From Psococerastis gibbosa (Eukaryota > Arthropoda > Insecta > Psocodea > Psocidae), in the NCBI GenBank assembly GCA_963971405.1, contig OZ020490.1, forward strand, positions 20,671,464 through 20,735,463: DNA of 64,000 nt, written 5' to 3'. Below, one piece after another: positions 10,916 through 23,448 of this stretch (the stretch's first letter is position 1; each line of letters starts with the position of its first letter). The position numbers were made by a program, and so were the translations under genes. A model generated the notes under the pieces. The model saw only the letters and a program-made list of their open reading frames with translations. It was not told the origin of the DNA and made no database searches.

Positions 10916-11290
10916 ATTCTTGGTGTGCTTATTTCACCTGAAAGACTTAACAAAAATAAACACATTGACCAAGTACTTTCACAAAAAAAATATTACTCAA
11001 AAAGCTTAAAACCCCAATACTTCAGACCTATTTTTTCAGATTTTTTCTCCGGGGGAGACCCCGCAGTGATAGGTTTATTTGTCGGTAAAATCTCAACTGT
11101 ACTGCTTGCAAAATGCGTAAAACCTCACGAATTTGGGCCTATTTATAAATTTTTTTCCTCCGGGGGAGACCCCCGGGCCCCTCTTTCTCCAGGGTATAAC
11201 ATGCGCAAAAACCTCACTGATTTGGGACCCCGGGCCCCCTGCCTCCTGGGTATAACATGTGTATTGGTCACTTATACCCTACTTGAAAGA
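10916..11290 (+). repeat. Duplicated segment with CCGGGGGAGACCCC units (copy 1)
   Basis: Starts with TTGGTGTGCTTATTTCACCTG and carries two or three internal ~80-bp subunits (TTTCTCCGGGGGAGACCCC, then TTTCTCCAGGGTATAAC, then AACCTCAC). The same layout recurs in the same direction at 12157-12545. The GGGGGAGACCCCC hairpin can fold on itself. Origin unknown; no coding capacity. Confidence 0.75.
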
Positions 11291-11299
11291 TGAATGTAT

Positions 11300-12156
11300 A
11301 GGTTCCAATTTTAGGCAAAATTCTAACGCATCCTCCGAGAAAAATACCAAAATCCGAGTCTGGTACCACCATTCAAAACAGGTTTAGCAATTTGGCCGTC
11401 ATGCATATAATATAGGCTATAGTAGAATGAGACGACTAGGTGGGCTGGGGCTGGGCGTTCCAGAAACAAAAGTTTACTTTTGATTTTTGTTTGTTTTACT
11501 GAACTTGAATAGTTCAATGTATACAACGTATTTCATACTCATTAAAAAACAATAAAATTTAAATAATAAAAGTTATATAATTTGCTAGGCAGACTTCCCC
11601 CCACCCCAGAAATTTTGGAAATTTAGAAAATAGAGGAATATAAGCGAATTGGGCGAGCGAGGGAAAAGAGGGAAATTTTGAGTTGCGCTGAGGGAAATGT
11701 GATATATCGCAAGTGGAAACGCTGGAAATAAGAGAGATTTTGAGGGAAATGTGAGGGAACTGGTGGAAAAGTAGTTGATTAAAAAAAACTAGCTGAAAAG
11801 CTGGAAAAGTTACAAGGAATAATATAAACACATAAAGTTTGATATATGTGAATAAATAACAGTTTCAAATTTTAGAGCGAATGTTATGAAATCTCAATTC
11901 TGATACCACGACTGATGGCTTGATGGGAATTTACAAACAGGAGTACATCATTGTTTTGCTTATGATGTGATGATTTGACTAGTTGTAGCAGCACAACTGC
12001 ACGAGGTAGATGCACAGGCACGTGTTTTGGGTCCGGACCCCCCCCCCCTCCCGAAATATTTGCAGCGTACACTAGATAGAATTTTTGGGGTCCTCCCCAG
12101 GATCAATGGAGGCTAAAGGCGTAGTATCCACAATAACGAAAGGGAAATACATTATT
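11300..12156. other. Spacer with GAGGGAAA-rich low complexity
   Basis: 11640-11780 is dominated by irregular GAGGGAAA/TTTTGAGG words, a decayed minisatellite. A C-tract (TCCGGACCCCCCCCC) near 12031-12049, followed by GAAATATT, marks a broken G/C-tract element. No gene recognised. Confidence 0.5.
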
Positions 12157-12545
12157 GGTGTGCTTATTTCACATGAAAGACATAATAAAAATAAAGATAT
12201 TGACCAAGTAATTTAACAGAAAGGAAATTAATCAAAAAGCTTAAACCCCAATACCTACTTCAGACCTATTTTTTCAAACTTTTAGTTTATTCGTCGGTAA
12301 AATCTTAAAACTGTACTGCTTGCAAAATGCGTAAAAGCTCACTAATTTGGGCCTATATTTATAAATTTTTTTCTCCGGGGGAGACCCCCGGGCCCCCCTT
12401 TCTCCAGGGTACAATATTCGTAAAACCTCACTAATGTGGGCCTATTCATCAATTTTTTTCTCCCGGGCCCCCCTTTCTCCAGGGTATAGCATGCACTAAA
12501 CCTCACTGATTTGGGACCATTTTTCAATTTTTTCTCCGGGGAATA
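12157..12545 (+). repeat. Duplicated segment with CCGGGGGAGACCCC units (copy 2)
   Basis: Parallels 10916-11290: TGGTGTGCTTATTTCACATG, the GCTTGCAAAATGCGTAAAA block, then repeated CTCCGGGGGAGACCCC and TTTCTCCAGGGTA subunits. Subunit number and indels differ between the copies, suggesting independent expansion after duplication. Confidence 0.75.
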
Positions 12546-13164
12546 CCTGTGTTGAATTACGACAGGTTTCCGATCGCATGGTGTGTAGAGACTCGCACAC
12601 GTACGAACAAGCTACCACTATGCCATCGAAGACCTACGGAAGTTACAGTGTTTCCTAAAATCAACATAGTACCGTACATACATACAATACAAAAAATGTA
12701 TATGCATAACATTGTGAACAGGGGATGGTTTCAAGCTCAGGGGGTAGTGAAATGAAATTATTATGAAAAAGTTTTCCGGAAGTCGACCATTGGATGTCGT
12801 CTCATTAGGTAGATGAAAACTCCCCAAAACAAATACTGCGATAGAGATATGCCAATTTTTCAATATTCTACGATTCACATAAAGGTCGAAATTGTCACTG
12901 CTCAAAATTTCTTTTTCATAATTTCCTGGCTATTTAGAAAGAAGAAATGAAAATTGTGGAATTTTCCTGGTTTAAGCGAAAAAAGCTCGAAATTGAAACT
13001 ACATGTAGTCTACTTCAAAAAATATAAATCTCGATCTTGGTGTCTACTAGTAGGTAAATTAATGGAGGTCAAAAACGTGGTTTCCACTTGTTTCCGTCAG
13101 GTCATTTAGTTTCATGAAAACTACGGAAAAGTACACGGTTTTTGCTTTCCTATTTACACGCAGC
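12546..13164. other. Spacer, nothing recognised
   Basis: Mixed-composition sequence with short frames only. No splice-linked coding exons or repeat ends were found. Confidence 0.4.
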
Positions 13165-13990
13165 AGGCTATATTATATACGAAATAAAGAAAGCTTTGTG
13201 ATGGTCGAAATTTCCGTTTTCGGGATTTCAGTGGGTTTACGCGTTTCGAGGTCCCATAGACCAAAAAAGTGTTTTTACGATAATATGTCTGTCGGTCTGT
13301 TCGTCAATTTGTGGGCAAACTATTTTCTTGAAATTCGGTATGTGGGTACACAAAAATCATACCTTGTGATTTTTTTTATTTTTGGCGAACTTAATTTTGG
13401 GGGGTTCCTCCAAAATCTAAAAAAAAAAAAAAAAACTGCTAAAACATTTTATGGACAAAAACGGCTCCAACGCTATTCTTTAAATTCAGATTTATATTGT
13501 AGCTGTTATTTATGTAAACAAAATACAATAGGTTCCTTGCCCCTTGATAGTTTCGTTTTGGGGGCTAAAAAATAAAAAAAATAATTTTCATGAAAAATAA
13601 CAAAAAAATAATTTTTATGTGGAACGTTTCTATCGATGCTCTCCAACTTCTGCAGGCTGATCATGGCGATTATAATACCGGGGTTGATACCCTGGTATTA
13701 CAAATGTAAACAAGATAATTTTATAATAGAAAGTTCTGTTCAAAATTTGTTTGTTTACAGTTTTAATCCCAGGATTAAATAAATACCAATCGCCATGATC
13801 AGCCTGCAGGTATATTTTATTTGTTAAATAGAAAAATAAAACCGAACAGGTAGCCTTCCCAAACAAAGATTTGGTTTTTAATAAAAAATTATTTTTGAAA
13901 AAAATATAGATAATTCATGCCCCAATACCCTGCCATTATTACTGCGTTATAATACAATATATTGGTATGCTCATTCTAGGCTATATAATC
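13165..13990 (+). repeat. Dispersed repeat of the TCTGTCTGTC family (copy 2, interrupted)
   Basis: Matches 8700-9290 from GAAAGCTTTGTGATGG onward, including ATGTCTGTCGGTCTG, GGGCAAACTA and CTTGCCCCTTGATAGTTT. The MITE at 13655-13804 breaks it, and the homologous tail (CCCTGCCATTATTACTGC) resumes beyond. The long open frame through its left half is low-complexity and not shared by the other copies. Confidence 0.75.
13655..13804. mobile_element. MITE of the ATGGCGATT family (copy 3), TGCA TSD
   Basis: 150 bp bounded by a perfect 17-bp inverted repeat, GGCTGATCATGGCGATT and AATCGCCATGATCAGCC, with TGCA on both flanks (13651-13654, 13805-13808). The inner part (ATAATACCGGGGTT) also matches the longer family members at 5650 and 15008. 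It is inserted inside a copy of the TCTGTCTGTC repeat, so it is younger than that copy. Confidence 0.88.
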
Positions 13991-14148
13991 GTCCCATCGA
14001 TCAATTCGGTGCTTTGGGATAGGGAAAGTCTAGGCAACCGAAATTTAACCCTAGAACAATGGTTTACCACCTAAATTACTATCTCTGTAACTATAATAAT
14101 TCATAAATAGGAAAGCATGTACGGGTCACCCGTACAGGATCTTTTAAG

Positions 14149-14256
14149 ATGGCGGAGCGAGCAGTACAGATCCGTGTACGCAAAGTTCAAATTCGGAAAG
14201 AGCACCTCAAAATCTACATGATCACCAAATTCCAAAACTCCCGGATTTTACTCCAG
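14149..14256 (+). other. Possible short first exon with AAGATGGCGG start
   Basis: A 36-codon open frame begins in a strong start context (AAGATGGCGGAG, which is also a YY1-type motif) and runs uninterrupted into a good 5' splice site (CTCCAG|GTATTA). The peptide is basic (MAERAVQIRVRKVQIRKEH). No convincing continuation exon was found; joining to the acceptor at 15991 gives an early stop. It could be an untranslated leader exon of the FoxJ1 gene or chance. Low certainty. Confidence 0.25.
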
Positions 14257-14259
14257 GTA

Positions 14260-15003
14260 TTACTGCTAAGTTTAATTGTGTATAAATATATTTCTTCGGT
14301 GCAGCGGAGTGCCGGCTGACGAAAAAAATATTTAAAAATAATAATAAAAAAATTAAATTAAATACCGGTATGTAATAATTTTATTCGACACGTATTTCTT
14401 CATATCTCTCAAAATCAAACAGCTAGCCAGCGCATGGGAAAATGTATTAAAAGCAAACCCTCCTGAAAGCATTATATCAAAGTGCTGTCAGCAAATAAGC
14501 AGCCACATCAGCGGCTTTGCATATTTTATGCCCCCACTGGAGAGTCAATTAGTTTGCATTTTTTCCAGAGAGAAAAACAGCCTAAGGAGCAGAGTCCTAA
14601 CACACAAATATCCATAATTGAGTTAATGCATAAACTCCCACCGAGTCAAATTTGGGCAAATTGTAAAACCGCTGTCGGGAATGTCGTGTTCGATTTTAGG
14701 CTGTAAAATTTATCAAGAATTCGTTAATAAAACTTCTTGGACCTCCAGTGGTAAAACTTTTTAATACCATTCGACAGGGTTCTCAATATGTCTGTGAGGT
14801 GGGCGCTTGGAAAAAAGATGGAGATATCGCTTATGAGAGAGAGGGCAGTGTGGGAAAGAGATAGGGGCAGGGACTGGACTGGGGATGGAGGAACCGCTGT
14901 GACGTCATCGGAGATCGATGGGGCAACATATCTTATGACCACTGCTGGAAATGAACTAATGCTTACTGGAAGGCTCTCGCACCTTTTATATATACTCAAG
15001 ACC
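14260..15003. other. Region upstream of FoxJ1 with a CRE palindrome
   Basis: Contains a full TGACGTCA (cAMP-response-element type) site at 14900-14907 in a purine-rich, relatively GC-rich patch (14800-14940), about 1.1 kb before the FoxJ1 start codon. Regulatory meaning is not shown by sequence alone. No gene is seen. Confidence 0.35.
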
Positions 15004-15007
15004 TGCA

Positions 15008-15381
15008 ACCCTATTATGGCGATATGGGATTAAGCTAATACTGGGGTTTATTTCTCAATACCGCATTAGTAAGGTGTCACGTGACGGTGTTAAAATATGC
15101 GCGGGAAATTCAAATTAATAAATTATTGGAATGCAAGAGAATGGTTGCATTGTTGTTGTTTTTTATTGAAGGAAATACTAATACATTATTAGTAGAATGT
15201 ACAGGCTGAATTTTGAAATGTAATTAGAATTTTAATTAATATGTCTACACGAAGGGAGAAAAAATTGAAAACTCACCAAAAATATAGCTGATGATTAATT
15301 TATTAATTTGAATCTCCCACGCATTCATTTGTTTAAAACAATTGAATAAATTTTGTTAATTCCAAATCGCCAAAATAGGGC
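15008..15381. mobile_element. MITE of the ATGGCGATT family (copy 2)
   Basis: 374 bp, colinear with 5650-6024. Ends are ACCCTATTATGGCGAT and ATCGCCAAAATAGGGC. Flanks are TGCA on the left (15004-15007) and TGCT on the right, consistent with a slightly decayed 4-bp TGCA duplication. It lies about 0.7 kb upstream of the FoxJ1 coding start. No coding capacity. Confidence 0.82.
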
Positions 15382-15582
15382 TGCTGATCCAATAGGACGA
15401 TTAGGCTACAGCCTAGCGTGGCAGATTCAAAATTCTCCACTATTTTATCTTTATTTACTGTATACGTGCGCTAATCCACCAAATAAACTATGGACTATAG
15501 GTGGAAAGCAAGGCCGTTGCTTAGAATAATATCACTAAGAAAGTAAAATAAAACATTATATGACTATTATGCCTATTCTCTG

Positions 15583-15719
15583 GCCCGTAACCAGGATTTA
15601 GTGGGAGAGGGGCCAACAAACCTGTAGTATGTAGTTAAAGGTTGCATGCCTAGAAAGTTAAATTCTATCTAGTGTAAAGACAAGAAATATCAGGAGCCCC
15701 CCCCCCCCCGGCTACGGGC
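15583..15719. mobile_element. G/C-tract element, no clear TSD
   Basis: Left end GCCCGTAACCAGG pairs with right end CCGGCTACGGGC, and a C homopolymer sits directly inside the right end, as in the hAT-like family. I could not define a target duplication, so it may be decayed. Confidence 0.55.
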
Positions 15720-16002
15720 GAGCTGCTACAACACCGTTTTTAAAGGCGAGAAAAAACCCAAGGAAAAGTCCACCCCTTCAAAACCTGTTACCAAGCAGTG
15801 TCAGTGCGCACAGTTGTACTGTGTCTTAACATGTAGAGGAGCATTTGACTATGTAAAAATAACGACTATAGGACTCGACTTAGAATCACTGGTAGTCTCA
15901 GCGCGTTATCATGTCTCACCATTTTCCCCAGCCTTCTACTGCTGTCAACTACTAAACTAAAATACTATAAAACAGAATCTTTTCGTTACAGAAACCATTC
16001 TA

Positions 16003-16050
16003 ATGGACTTCTGCAATGAAAATCACTCGATGCGGAGTTCCCATCGGTAA
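16003..16050 (+). CDS. Upstream ORF in the FoxJ1 leader, 15 codons plus stop
   Basis: ATG at 16003 opens a frame that ends at TAA 16048-16050, only 14 bases before the main FoxJ1 ATG and in a different frame. The leader probably begins after a splice acceptor at 15991 (TTTCGTTACAG). If it is in the mRNA, ribosomes would meet this ATG first, so it could lower FoxJ1 translation. Real use is not demonstrated. Confidence 0.35.
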   Translation: MDFCNENHSMRSSHR

Positions 16051-16064
16051 CAACCTGGCAAGCC

Positions 16065-17918
<1,854 letters not shown>

Positions 17919-18444
17919 TGGAAAGAGGTAGGGGTCGAAATTATTTAGTGCCAGAAGGTACAAACAATTCCGTATTGACAATAACACCAATCCGTGCTTT
18001 GTCAGTATTGGGAAATTAGATTTTGTAAATTGCATGTACATATTGTATATTATTAGAAGATTGTCAAGAGCTGGCTGACGCAACGAGCAGTAAGATATGT
18101 TGAAGACGTTTGAAGATGGCAACATGTATCAGGCGACAGAAATCATAGCCGTATTAACTCTTCGAAAAGTGTCATAGAAAAGAGAAAAAGACCCAATCGA
18201 ACGTCATGTTCAAAATTTGAAGAAACAACATAAGACTAAGATATTTTTTTTACTTATTTAAACAAAAACACACGTATAGTCAACTTTTTTTTTATGGAGA
18301 CTTCAAAAAGAAGAAATCAAAATACAGAACCAACGTATTTGCCACTAACTGCAGTTCAATCATATAAAACACAACTTAATCAGACTTCCCACGCCAGGGT
18401 TAGTTGAAGCATAAATAATATAAAACAAAAACCAACTGTTCGTA

Positions 18445-18450
18445 AATAAA
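18445..18450 (+). promoter_or_regulatory. Possible FoxJ1 polyadenylation signal
   Basis: A canonical AATAAA lies about 530 bases after the FoxJ1 stop codon, in otherwise AT-rich sequence. The 3' UTR would span 17919 to about 18470. Earlier weaker signals cannot be excluded. Confidence 0.4.
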
Positions 18451-18623
18451 TTGAAACGGCGCAGATGGTTAACGGGTTAGATGTTTGGCAAAACTGTAGA
18501 TAATATGGCAATATTTTTGTTTCACACAGTTGTGTCTTGTGTTCTCAGCGGCACTGCTAAAACGGTTATCAATTTCTAGCTAGACGTTTTGCGTTTAATA
18601 AGCACCCTATCCATAAGGCGCTG

Positions 18624-18757
18624 ATTCCACCAACGTCAATAGTGATATTAAATGTTTTTTGACGTGGTAGCAGACATTTTTAGACAGTTTTAGCCATACT
18701 AAAAAAGTCTGCTACCACGTCAAAAAACATTTAATATCACTATTGACGTTGATGGAT
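18624..18757. mobile_element. Palindromic MITE with 60-bp arms
   Basis: Left arm (CCAACGTCAATAGTGATA through TTTTTTGACGTGGTAGCAGAC) is matched almost perfectly by the right arm, with only ~15 bp of loop. The innermost GACGTGGTAGCAGAC is also the inner end of the arms of the element at 28622-28827, hinting that the families are related. No ORF. Confidence 0.85.
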
Positions 18758-18759
18758 CT

Positions 18760-20064
18760 GTGCCGAAATGAGTCAGAATATTTTATAATGATTATTATGA
18801 CATGAGACACAGTAGTACCCTGTTGTAGTAAGTAATTAACAAAAACCTTTTCATCAACAAAATTTTCTTTTACGTACTAAATGTATATTTCGATGAAACC
18901 GTTAGAAATCTACAATATAGCAGAGGGGCAACCTGAGTACCATGTCATCTTAAAGCAGGGAGCTTTTCACTTACTAAGGCACATTTTTCCGTTGATTTCT
19001 TTTTTGTACCTTTAGAATGGCTCTGGCTACCCCCATAGGGGTATTCACTATCCTATGGTAAAGTAACCAACTCCGTTAAAATACTAATGAGAAGTATAAG
19101 TACTTACCCTTTCGTTTCTACTCAGTTTTTCTCCTAATTTAGCATTTAATCGAGCATGCACGTATAATTGCTCATAATAATTGTATAATTTTAGGGAATA
19201 CCCCCAAATGCCGTTAAGGTATTAAGACTACTATGGGACTTATTCCCAATACTAAATAGTAACACAAATCTTCACATAATTCAATTTATTAACAGTAAGG
19301 GCTCTACGTAACATTACAATGTCCTACTTAAAGGTTTTTTGAGCTACAGGGTACACCCTCTTCTACCATCCAGGTGTATTGATTATAAATTACTACAAGT
19401 AGTAACACATTCAAACAACACTACTATATAAACATTAGATATTGTAAATACACGTTCATTTTATTTATTTATTTATTTAGTGCCATTGACCAGTATTAAA
19501 CACACACAAAGGTTAATAGGATCAGAAAAACCGTTTAGTTTCAGCAAGGAAAAGATCTCCCAAAAATCAAAATGCAATTTTCCCAAATTTTAATAAAACT
19601 GGTATTAATTTCATTTTTAAAACAAACTTTTTTTAGTTTCGTTTTTTTTTCTTTCATAAATTTGGTAACATTTGTCAACAGTTTTTTTTTTATGACTAGT
19701 AGGGCTCTCACTCTCTAGCCTCTATGCAGGTATTGTCATCCACCATTTTTTTCCATCATCAAGGTTAGTGTATAAGTAGGGTGGCTAGATATACTCTTCT
19801 AAAGGGTATTTGTACTCTTTTGTGTTCCAAATTCAACATACTCTTTCTTTTTGTGCTTTGATGCAAACATACTCTTTTTAATATCGCTTTTATTTAAATC
19901 AGATCCTACTCTTTTACAGAATGAATTATACCCCATCAATCATTGATTTAAAGAGGAGAGGGTGACACACCAACTCTCTACTTTTACAGTAGTTACATAC
20001 ATAGGGATATAAGAAACAAAATGGCGGATGAAAATACTCAAGATATATATTGTATAGTGCTTTA
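18760..20064. other. Intergenic sequence, nothing recognised
   Basis: AT-rich, with a TTTA run at 19460-19480 and scattered poly-T. No coding exon, RNA gene or complete repeat could be supported. Confidence 0.4.
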
Positions 20065-20457
20065 AGGGGACATGCTACGTAGGAGATGTGCACCCCAAAA
20101 TTTGTTGTTTTTATTGACTTTTTATTTTTTATTTAATTAACAAAGCAAGTCATTAAAAATTTGGCTCATGGAAGTTGTAGAAGACTGCTTCATGCATCAT
20201 GTAATAGGAAATATTACATTTTAGTTTTTTAGTTCTTTCATAAATACCAGAACGGACTAAAATTATGCGTATTCTGGGATTTTTGGAAGAACTACAAAAT
20301 CGAAATGTAAAAATACCCGATTATATGATGCACGAAGTAGTCTTCTACAACTTCCATGAGCCAAATCTTTAATGACTTGCTTTGTTAATAAAAAATAAAA
20401 AGTCCATAAAAACAACAAATTTTGGGGTGCTCATTTTCTACGTAGCATGTCCTCTTA
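20065..20457. mobile_element. Fold-back element of the GGACATGCTAC family (copy 2)
   Basis: Ends AAGGGGACATGCTACGTAG and CTACGTAGCATGTCCTCTT are inverted. The arms (~190 bp) stay complementary almost to the centre near 20262 (CCCCAAAATTTGTTGTTTTT, AAGCAAGTCATTAAA, GTTGTAGAAGACTGCTTC). TTA flanks both sides, so a TTA/TA duplication is possible. Non-coding; matches 8210-8655. Confidence 0.87.
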
Positions 20458-20459
20458 GT

Positions 20460-22057
20460 GACTAGCAACGGAGGGTACACTAGGCCCATTGAAACGAGTT
20501 TCCATAAAATCAATTATGTATTCATATTTCTGGGTCGCCGGTCTTGACAAGTGCTCAGATAGATAATGCACATCGTTTTAAATCATATACGTGTAGGAGT
20601 TTTTCTAAACAACTGGAAGCATTTAACGTGCCTTTTTAGCTAGCTGTCAAGATACAACCTTTTTGGCCTTTTACCTATTTAATTAATAAGAGCCAAGCCG
20701 TGGTGTCATACATCATTCGGAAATTTACGGAACTCTCAATGCATTCATTGCAAAAACAAATTTGTCGAAATATAGCAGCTCGGCTGTCGGCTCTGAGTAG
20801 TAGCACATAGTACCGTATTTTAAGTATTAAGAGTGTTTTTGTCAATATGTAGAAACTAAAATTGAGCAACTTAATATTTCTCAGGTTTAAAATTTGCATA
20901 CTTAGCTTAAGAACATTACGTAATATTTTCATGACAAACGCAGAAGAGCGGCACTTAACGGTTTTGAGTAGTCTGAGTATCGCTTTGAAACTTTGAATGT
21001 GATGACATTTAAAAATTTGAAAATTGGCGCATTAAGGTCACTAAGCAATAGTAATGGTCATCAATAGTATGAGATCTGACCAACATCCGCAGTTACGTCG
21101 TTAAATTATTGTTGTAAAAAGATTTTCATTTCAAACTTGGTGTTATTTTATAATAGTTTAACTGTAATAAAGTACTCTTACAATGCAGCATAATATACTA
21201 TAAGTTAGAAAATATGAGCCATATTTAGCAATAAATTCACAGGATGCCTTTTATAAAAATTTGCAAAGTGAAATCGCTTAAAAAGGAAGGTAAAAGTTAT
21301 CAGTGCAAGTCCGAAGAAGCTCATAACCGTTTGTAAGGTGACGCTCTTATTTAAAATAATTTTGTAAGCCTTTTGTTGTTTTCTGGAATCGTCTCACTAA
21401 AATACTATAGCATCTCTAGCAATATGATAATTAACTAATTCGTATTTCCGTCCCAGATCTTGTAATTGTATTATATTTTGTATAGTAGGCTATATTTTAG
21501 CTCAAGTTTGTCTAAAGCAATACTATCGTAATTCTAAAATACACACAAATTGACCCTGCATGTTTTCTGCAGAATTTTCTTTAGCAAGTTAATACTTGCG
21601 AACATTTTCTAAAGCCATAGTTGATGTCTTCACACTATTAAACTGTAAGCATTGATTGCTAAGTGGTGGAAGAACTTTCAAACCTTTTTCAGTTCACAGT
21701 TTTGAAGTAAAAATAAATAAATAAAAAATTGGTATTACTCGGTGAACGTCAGATTGTTCCCTAAAATTCTGCGTAGGAAAACTCGAGCCTAAAGGTTCCT
21801 GAAATATAAATCCGGCCCTTTTGCACAGAGTGCCAAAGTGACCAGTGACCTCTTCTCAGTTTTAGATCTATATTTTTTTCAACTGCATTAACGATAATAC
21901 AACTACTAGGCTAGTTTTGAAATGAGGCTTATAACACAAATTTATAGAGGAGTACCACCCGAAGAGTCAGATGGAAAAGGGCGTTATGACCCAGTCTTTC
22001 ACATACTGTATATGAGAAGGGTCCAGTAGAAGAAGACGGTAGAAAAGATATAATGTA
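20460..22057. other. Intergenic sequence, nothing recognised
   Basis: AT-rich DNA without a protein-like frame longer than background and without repeat ends that I can define. Confidence 0.4.
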
Positions 22058-22954
22058 CAGGGTCTGTCCGGAAAGTAATGTCAGTGAATTTCTTTTTTAC
22101 GGAGACTGTACGCGCAAGCGCGTGCTTTTCTGGCTCAGTTTTTGGTGGGGGGGATCTGGCAACAAGTTCCAACAAGTGCCAGCTGGCTACCGATCGTTGT
22201 AGTGGTCGCATCAGTTGTTCCATGTGAGTCGGTACAGTGACCCAGTGCAAGACGAAAAAAAGCGTTCGCTTGAGCAACGGATGGCGATCAAGTTTTGTGT
22301 AAAACTGGAGAAGAGTGCTGCGGAAACCTTTATATAATGTTGAAGAAGGCTTTCGACGACGATTACCTTTCGGGAAAATTGTCCGGTGGCAAAAGGCCTT
22401 ATCAGAAGGTCGGGAAGACGCCAACGAAGAGCCCCGCGCTGGACGGCCATCAACTTCCACTACTGTTGTCTGTTGAAAGTTTTAGTAATGTTTAATTTAT
22501 CGGAAATCAAAGGGCACTTTACACGTCGATCAGTGATCAACAAGTCACGCACATGTTGCACATTGTCGTTGGTAGTGGAGTTTGATGACCGTTCAGGGTG
22601 GCTCTCGTCGTTGGCGTCTTCCCGACCTTCTGCCACCGGAAAATTTGCCTACCCAAAAGGCAATCAAGGCCTTCTTTAACATTTTAATGGTTTCTGCAGC
22701 ACTCTTCTCCAGTTTTACACCAAACTTGATCGCCATCCGTTGCTCAAGCGAACGCTTTTTTTGTTCTTGCACTCTTTGTGCTCTCACATGGCACAACTGA
22801 TGTGACCACTACAACGATCGGTAGCCAGCTGACGCTTGTTGGAACTTGTTGCCAGATCCCTCCACCAAAATCTGAGCCAGTAAAGAGAGCGCTTTTGTGT
22901 ACAGTCTCCGTAAAAAAAAAAAAATCACTGAAATTACTTTCCGGACAGACCCTG
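22058..22954. mobile_element. Mariner-derived inverted-repeat (fold-back) element, TA TSD
   Basis: 897 bp flanked by TA (22056-22057, 22955-22956). Both ends are the same mariner 5' end: CAGGGTCTGTCCGGAAAG and its complement. Each arm carries the beginning of a mariner transposase facing inward: EQRMAIKF.VKLEKSAAET on + (about 22270-22330) and again on - (about 22770-22680). Both are broken by stops and frame slips. The right arm extends further, to a degraded VRDLL.TDRRV helix-turn-helix segment. No catalytic D,D34D region remains, so the element is non-autonomous. Confidence 0.9.
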
Positions 22955-22987
22955 TAAAAGAGTGGGGTATAACACCTTCTCCCATAG

Positions 22988-23270
22988 TAAATAAAATAAA
23001 ATGATTTTATCAAATATTACTAAAAATATTATTAAAAGCGACCGGTTTCGGCACTAGACCATCATCAAGTTACAGACATTCAACACTACATAAATTGACA
23101 AGTAACCACATTTTGTTATATATTATAATTCATTATGGATTGTGTGCACTTGTCAATTTATATAGTATTGTAAGTTTTTAGACTGACGATGACCTAGTGC
23201 CGAACCGGTCGCTCTTAATATTATTTTTTAGTAATACTTGACAAAGTTATTTTATTTTTTGTACTATGAC
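22988..23270. mobile_element. Fold-back repeat with GCGACCGGTTTCGGCACTAG core
   Basis: AAAAGCGACCGGTTTCGG and CACTAGACCATCATCAAG near 23032-23078 are mirrored by GATGACCTAGTGCCGAACC and GGTCGCTCTTAATATTA near 23187-23230, with AT-rich outer arms continuing the complementarity. This wording is a recurrent arthropod repeat motif to my knowledge. No coding capacity. Confidence 0.75.
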
Positions 23271-23372
23271 GAAGTATTACAAAGGGAATGTGGAAGATAT
23301 AACTGAAATACTTTATTAAATTAACGAATTTGGTTTTTAATGCGACTTAACACCTTCTTCGGACCCTCAAAC

Positions 23373-23448
23373 CAGGGCCGTGCCCAGGGGGTGATCCAAG
23401 GGGTCCGGACCCCCCCCCCCCCGAAATCAAAACCTGGGCACGGTCTTG
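23373..23448. mobile_element. Minimal hAT-like G/C-tract element, exact 8-bp TSD
   Basis: Only 76 bp. It starts CAGGGCCGTGCCCAGG and ends CCTGGGCACGGTCTTG, with a GGTCCGGACC palindrome and a C homopolymer between. It is flanked by exact CCTCAAAC duplications (23365-23372, 23449-23456). It is the shortest member found, so the termini alone appear to be enough for mobility. Confidence 0.9.

Noticed and set aside
13114-13575. 153-codon open frame on the + strand
   Set aside because: It runs through a dispersed repeat and a poly-A (Lys) stretch. The other two copies of the repeat do not keep the frame.
22211-22460. Overlapping open frames on both strands with protein-like sequence
   Set aside because: They are fragments of mariner transposase in the arms of the fold-back element; frames are broken and duplicated by the inversion.
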